Source: Filosporella fistucella
Lineage: Eukaryota; Ascomycota; Leotiomycetes; Helotiales
Length of the DNA: 64,000 nt
Assembly (NCBI GenBank): GCA_030077755.1
Contig: JAQJZZ010000007.1
Location: forward strand, 930,001-994,000
Direction: 5' to 3'
In this document: positions 59,118 through 64,000 of the stretch, piece after piece
Numbering within the stretch: position 1 is the first letter of the stretch
Layout of the letters: every line of letters begins with the position of its first letter
Notes under the pieces: model-generated
What the model was told of the DNA's origin: nothing
Seen by the model: the letters and a program-made list of their open reading frames with translations, nothing else
The model's database searches: none
Translations under genes and position numbers: made by a program

Positions 59118-62100
59118 ATGTCAGACTCTTCTGGAGCTGAAGATACCCCGACAGGTTCCCCGGTATGCTGCTATTTCATGAATTGGATAACCTCGCTGAT
59201 GTCGTTAGCAGGTCGGTACCAACAAGTCCAGGCAAATATATATCTGTGAAATATGCGGTAGGAAATTATCGCGTCCTGCCCATCTTCAACGGCATCGTCT
59301 TCTTCACTCAACGTAAGAGAATTTTTCACAGTTTGTTCAATCCTCGTCATTGCCGGCTTCATGAATCTCACTTTATATCAGCCATGACGTAGAATTATTT
59401 CAATGCCAATTATGCGATAAACAATTCACACGGAAAGATGTCTTTCAGCGACATAAGCGTGGCGTTCATGGATCTGGTCAAAATGGGAAAAATTCAGGAA
59501 GGAAAAAGTCATGTCGTAGGTGCATTCGCTACAAGCTCAGATGTACTCGTGATGCCTCTTGTGCATCCTGTCTCAATAGGGGCGTAGAGTGTATTTATGA
59601 TTCTCGAGGTAGTGTCCAGCAGGGTGAAGAGCTGAATGGACAGGAGATTGTCGGCGCCATTTGGGAATCTGGTTCCATTGAGAAGCACTCGACCAAAGAC
59701 AGGGACGTCTCGGTCAATCCGAATCTTGTGTCAAAAAATCCGTCGCATGCTCCGTTTGATGATGCGTCCATAGCTCTGGATGTCACTCATGATGGTACAT
59801 CTTATCCGTCCAACAATAGCCAACAACATGCCACACCGTCCCTCCAAATCTCGCAGGTTGAGAATCAGCAACACGAGAGTATGCCATTGACACAACAGGC
59901 AGCTTTTGAAGAAGCAGATTACCATCAGGCTCAATCCAGTTGGGATGCTGGCAATTCTCCAGAGATGTTAATTCATTCTGCTGGATACGAAAATCGACCC
60001 TCTGAACGACAGTCTTCAACAGCGAATCACTTTGGCTCTCGCAATTTAACATCGCACGCAATTTTACAGGAACCTCCACCAATAAATCTCGACTTCTTCG
60101 ACTGGGATAATTTTCGTGCTTCAAGAATGGACTGGCTTGGTTGTGAAACAGAATGGAGTGACAGACAGAGTCTGCCATCTGAAGGAATCCCAATGGGTGA
60201 AGCCCGAAGGACAGAAGAGGGGCACAATCCTCTAAAAGATCTCGTGGCCCCAACCGTTTCAGCGATGCAAGTTCTCGACACTGCCTTTCATGGTAGCGCC
60301 AATGACAACACGGCTCTGAACGAAGTTCTCGACAGTGGCGGTAAGACAAACCTCACTTGGCCGGGGATTCTTGATAGAGGGGGAAATGAGGCATGGCCCT
60401 TCGACTATCAAAGTAACAAAGGATTTCGAAAGATAAAATTACCACCATTACGACAGATACTCGAACAAACTGTGGGAGAACGTCCGGCCATTGAGAAGAC
60501 GACATTGATGGATCTGATAAAAGTACTCTCAGCTCCTCAAATACCTTCACTCAATGATAGTCCTGCCCTCGAGGCGCTTCCTGCTGTTGCTTTTTTAAGC
60601 CAATTTACCAAGATTTTCTTCGCAGAGTTCCAAGCAGTACTGCCAATTATTCACGTCCCAACCTGGAGGATCGAGAAATGTCCCACTGCACTCTTGGCGG
60701 CAATGGCTTGTATTGGTGCTGCTTACTCGACTGCTGAAGGGTCTGACGAGGTTTCGGCTTTACTAGCAGAGATCACGCAACGAGCTCTTTTCTGGATGGT
60801 ATGGGAAACACTGAATCACTTTTACAGTTGTGACTAACTTGCTTGGTAGGGTCAATCAGATAGTACCGCATTTAGAAATACCGCATACATCACTGCCTCT
60901 TGTTTTCACCAAATATATTCACTTGGCACTGGTAACCGTCGTCTTTACGAAATAGCAGATGCATCAAGAGGTCTTCTTGTCACCAGCCTCAGAGGGCTTG
61001 GTGCTCTTTCACCTGAGTCTGAACATGAGGATCTGGACTTCCAGAACCTGAAACAATTGAGTGCGGCTTCATTAGAGGAGGTGTGGTTGAAATGGCGGGA
61101 TAAGGAGATGGAAAAGAGAATGGCTTGGTCGGTTTTTGAATATGATTGTACTCTTTCCACCCTTACCTCCAAAAGAGGTGCTTTCAGTGTTACTGAGCTT
61201 CCTGTTCGTCTGCCATGTTCTGAAAGCTTATGGGAGGCTCATTCTGCTCAAGCGTGGGCGTCCATGATCCCATTCTCTGTCAGTCCGCCAAGGGGTTTGT
61301 TGTTTTACCCCCTACTCCGAAGTATCACTACACAAAGGGCGGTACTTGGTCCAGTTCCAGCTTGGGCGAAGAGGTTATGTGCGCAAGTAATTGGCAGGTT
61401 ACTCTGGGACATTCGAGAAATCGAGGATGCTTCGACATCAAATATACTAGGTCTTCCATCTTTGAGAGCAGCACATGAGGAGACTAAGAGCACGCTATTG
61501 AAGAGCTTGACTGCACTTCATGACTCCCTATCTAATCCGACTTGCACATCAGACCTTGTCAACATGAATATTGGCTGTTTGGTAACCCATTACTGCTATC
61601 TAAGCAATGGTCAAGAATCCATGGATCTGGTTGTCTATATATTCCGCAACTCAGGGCGGGAAAGCACTCCTTTCGTCAATTCGGAACTCAATCGTGCAAA
61701 AGAGCACCTTCGTTACATATTCACGAGTGATCCGATTGGCACTCGACAGCTGGCTTGTCACGCCGCCTATATCACAGGCATTGCTCGCGAATGTACTATA
61801 TATACCCCGTGCGAGACCATGAGAGTATTCATGGGCTTTGCATTTTTACTTGCTTTCAACAAATTCTTTCCATTCCAGCAACGGGAAGTAGATGATATTG
61901 GAGGGAATAGCGTGAAGTTGGACGAGTTACCATGGACAAGATCTCACTCGGCATCGAGGCGAGTGGATAGATGGGTTAATAGTGGAGGTAGTGCCTCTCT
62001 GGATTCGGTTGGGAATATATGCGATGTACGCAATTTTGAGGCGTTGAAACAGATTGCTCTTAACTCGTTGCAGAATCTGCGAGTGTGGGGTATATCGGGG

Positions 62101-62133
62101 AAGTTTTATAGGACTATCAAGAACTTTAATTAA
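59118..62133 (+). CDS. Transcription factor with two C2H2 fingers and a Zn2Cys6 cluster
   Basis: Fungus-specific regulator. Exons 59118-59162, 59212-59312, 59382-60798 and 60850-62133 give 948 residues. Finger 1 (Cys27-Cys30-His43-His47, YICEICGRKLSRPAHLQRH) is encoded by the short second exon. Finger 2 (Cys57-Cys60-His73-His78, FQCQLCDKQFTRKDVFQRH) follows across the next splice. A Zn2Cys6 cluster comes next (Cys93, 96, 103, 109, 112, 119; SCRRCIRYKLRC). A Gln/Ser-rich linker (about 130-340) leads to the fungal_trans middle homology domain (about 420-800; FFAEFQAVLPIIHVPTWR, ALLAAMACIGAAYST, WLKWRDKEMEKRMAWSVFEY). The ATG at 59102 is out of frame; 59118 opens MSDSSGAEDTP. Its position between an ALDH and an SDR suggests it may control them. 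Domain calls firm, targets inferred. Confidence 0.92.
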
Positions 62134-62345
62134 TTTAGCTTCATTGTATGAAATACAATAAGTATTGGAGTATGTTCTGTGTCGCCAGAAATTTGGACAT
62201 GTCTTGAGCAATTCAAAATCCAATATCTATTACTAAATTTTGTAAAGCTTCACATGTTGGCACTGGTACATAGTTGAAATGTCTTCTATTCATCTTCAGT
62301 TCATTCCTCCATTCTCGTCTCCCCTGAATCCATTCACTCAAATTC

Positions 62346-63256
62346 TCAAATAGTCCTCCCACCATCAACTTCCAAATTCACACCCGTGATAAAGCTTCCC
62401 TCTTCACTCGACAAGAAAAGCGTTGCGTTCGCAATATCAATCGTCTCAGTCAGACGTCCCAGAGGTACATTTCCCAAAAACTTTTGTCTGTTCTCAGGCG
62501 TGTCCGGTACACCAGCAAATGACTCAAACAGGCCTGTCCCGCTGAGAAGAGGACACACGGAATTGACTCTAATACCTTGAGGCCCGTACTCGAGTGCCAG
62601 ACCTTTGGTCGCCTATAATCCTTCATCAGCACAATATTCCAACCAACCTTTCAAGAGATAGAAATTAAGGAAAAAGAAAGAAGTACTCACATTCGAAACC
62701 GCCCCTTTCGAAGCATTATACCACACCAACCCCTGCCTCGGTCTATCCGCCCCACAACTCGAGATATTAACCACAACGCCCTTCTTCTTCTCAATAAACA
62801 GCGGAAAGACCGCAGCAACAGAGTGAAAAACACTCATAACATTAACATCAAAACAGCGTTTATAATCCTGCTCCGTGACTTCCAACGTAGGTTTATTCTT
62901 ATAACTTGTTCCTGCGTTATTCACCAGTATATCGATCGTCCCAAACGCTTTTATGGTAGAAGAGACGGCCGCATCCCAGTCCGAGCGAGAAGAGACATCC
63001 ATTTTTTGGATGAGGAGGGTGGAAGGGTGCGAGGAGAGGAGGGCTTGAGCACCGGTTAGAGAGAGGTCGCCGATGAATACTTTGGCGCCTTCGGAGAGGA
63101 AGAGGGTTGCGATTGCGAGGCCGAAGCCTGAGCTGCCTCCTAGGAGGTGTTAGTCTTGATACCAGAATGGAGTAGAGATCGGAGAAGAGGGATAGGGGGG
63201 TTACCGGTTACGATTGCGACTTTGCCTGCTAAACGGCCTTGTTGTGAAGCTGTCAT
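62346..63256 (-). CDS. Short-chain dehydrogenase/reductase
   Basis: Classical SDR, NAD(P)-dependent, 255 residues. Exons 63256-63205, 63139-62691 and 62612-62346. Motifs: KVAIVTGGSSGFGLAIA (TGxxxGxG across the first splice), Asp-containing VFIGDLSL after beta-2 (favours NAD over NADP), DILVNNAG, VVNISSCGA (catalytic Ser), YNASKGAV (catalytic Tyr-x3-Lys), IRVNSVCP and a C-terminal FITGVNLEVDGGRTI. FabG/3-oxoacyl-reductase or glucose-dehydrogenase-like in pattern; substrate not readable. Convergent with the zinc-finger regulator, 212 bases apart. An ATG at 63370 would add 38 residues without motif value, so 63256 was chosen. Confidence 0.92.
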
Positions 63257-64000
63257 CTTGAATATTTGATATAATGGAGTATGGAGGGAAGAAAGCTTGG
63301 AGACAGGAAATGTGATTGATGTGAGGAGAAGAGATAGTTTAGGAATAAATGTTTTGGCGGGCATATGCATATATTTACATTCTTGCTCTTACGCAGGAGG
63401 AAATGTCAAGCTGTTTCAATATCGGACTTGGGATGGGGAACTAGTGGGGTATCACTTTTGGGATATGGGATTGGAAAGTGTGGGGTTTATCTGCTGGGGT
63501 TGGAGCTGGAGTTAGGTATGGTCATGGTCACTTTTTGGGCAATTTGAGATGAGAGTCGGGAAAATAAGGTAAGGTAGGGAGGTAGAGAAATGTTTTGTTT
63601 TGGAGGGTGAAATTTACCCCGCGGCGGGGTTGTGTGAGAGTGAGTGTGGGGAAGTATACCTGAGGTAGCAATGAAGTTTTTGACGTACCCATGAAATTTT
63701 TAGAGAGAGCTTGGCTGATTGAATATGGTGGAAGGAAGGTATTGCGAGAGACCAAATGGTTCCGGACGTTCACATGAAAAGTATTTATAGTCTCTAGATA
63801 GTAATAATTTTGCCTCTATTCGAAGCATCAAGAGTTACAATGACGAGTTTAAACCATCCAGATGTACAAGTAACAAGTTCATATGTCCTTGATATTTCAC
63901 TACTACATCCCCTACTTTATAGATTTAATACTCCAAATCATACGCTAAAGTATCCGTACACAACGATTCTCTTAAAGCATGTACCCTATTATTCTCCATT
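63257..64000. other. Intergenic to window end, no gene seen
   Basis: Promoter of the SDR gene, including a short G-rich stretch near 63420-63520. Open frames have no domain. Confidence 0.4.

Noticed and set aside
1..64000. Transposon or integrated viral genes
   Set aside because: No transposase, reverse transcriptase, integrase or capsid motifs and no long terminal repeats were found by eye.

Overview
The window is nuclear DNA of a filamentous ascomycete (Pezizomycotina). The genes carry many short introns of about 40-60 bases with GTAAGT-like donors and CTRAY branch sites. The families present are typical of this group: two HET loci, a Clr5-domain protein, Zn2Cys6 and C2H2 regulators, GH128, MFS transporters and a STAND-type N-terminal domain. 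The Ypt1 tail and overall style fit Leotiomycetes, but that placement is an inference. No rRNA, CRISPR array, intact transposon or convincing tRNA was seen. Positions come from hand-built exon models that preserve reading frame. || Layout. 1-17 kb: end of a Pro/Gln-rich protein (+), an alcohol-oxidase-type GMC enzyme (+), a STAND-N-like protein (-), a DHA2-type MFS transporter (-), and a carnitine acetyltransferase (+) behind a 2.2 kb divergent region. 17-25 kb: a secreted GH128 glucanase-like protein (-), then gene-poor DNA with a decayed HET gene and a 113-bp diverged tandem repeat. 25-39 kb: a housekeeping block of YPT1/RAB1 (-), a mitochondrial-type conserved protein (+), a large Ser-rich protein (-), and a divergent pair of a WD40 protein (-) and CTF4/MCL1/SepB (+). 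40-47 kb: a Dal5-type transporter (+), a serine hydroxymethyltransferase-like protein that has lost its PLP lysine (-), and an MFS protein with no visible N-terminal half (-). 47-54 kb: Clr5 protein (-), fructosamine/ketosamine-3-kinase (-) and an intact HET protein (+). 54-63 kb: isopropylmalate dehydrogenase paralogue (+), succinate-semialdehyde dehydrogenase-like ALDH (+), a regulator with two C2H2 fingers plus a Zn2Cys6 cluster (+), and a short-chain dehydrogenase (-). || Working together. CTF4 (replisome) and YPT1 (ER-Golgi transport) are core cell functions. Alcohol oxidase and carnitine acetyltransferase both belong to C1/C2 carbon use but are not evidently co-regulated. The right end (IPMDH-like, ALDH, regulator, SDR) looks like a small regulated catabolic or biosynthetic cluster. 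The 40-46 kb group (two transporters around a lysine-less SHMT homologue) is the most unusual part of the window. Gene structure is also notable: three introns are best explained as GC-AG introns, and YPT1 exon 1 ends at overlapping donors of which the stronger would create an immediate stop.
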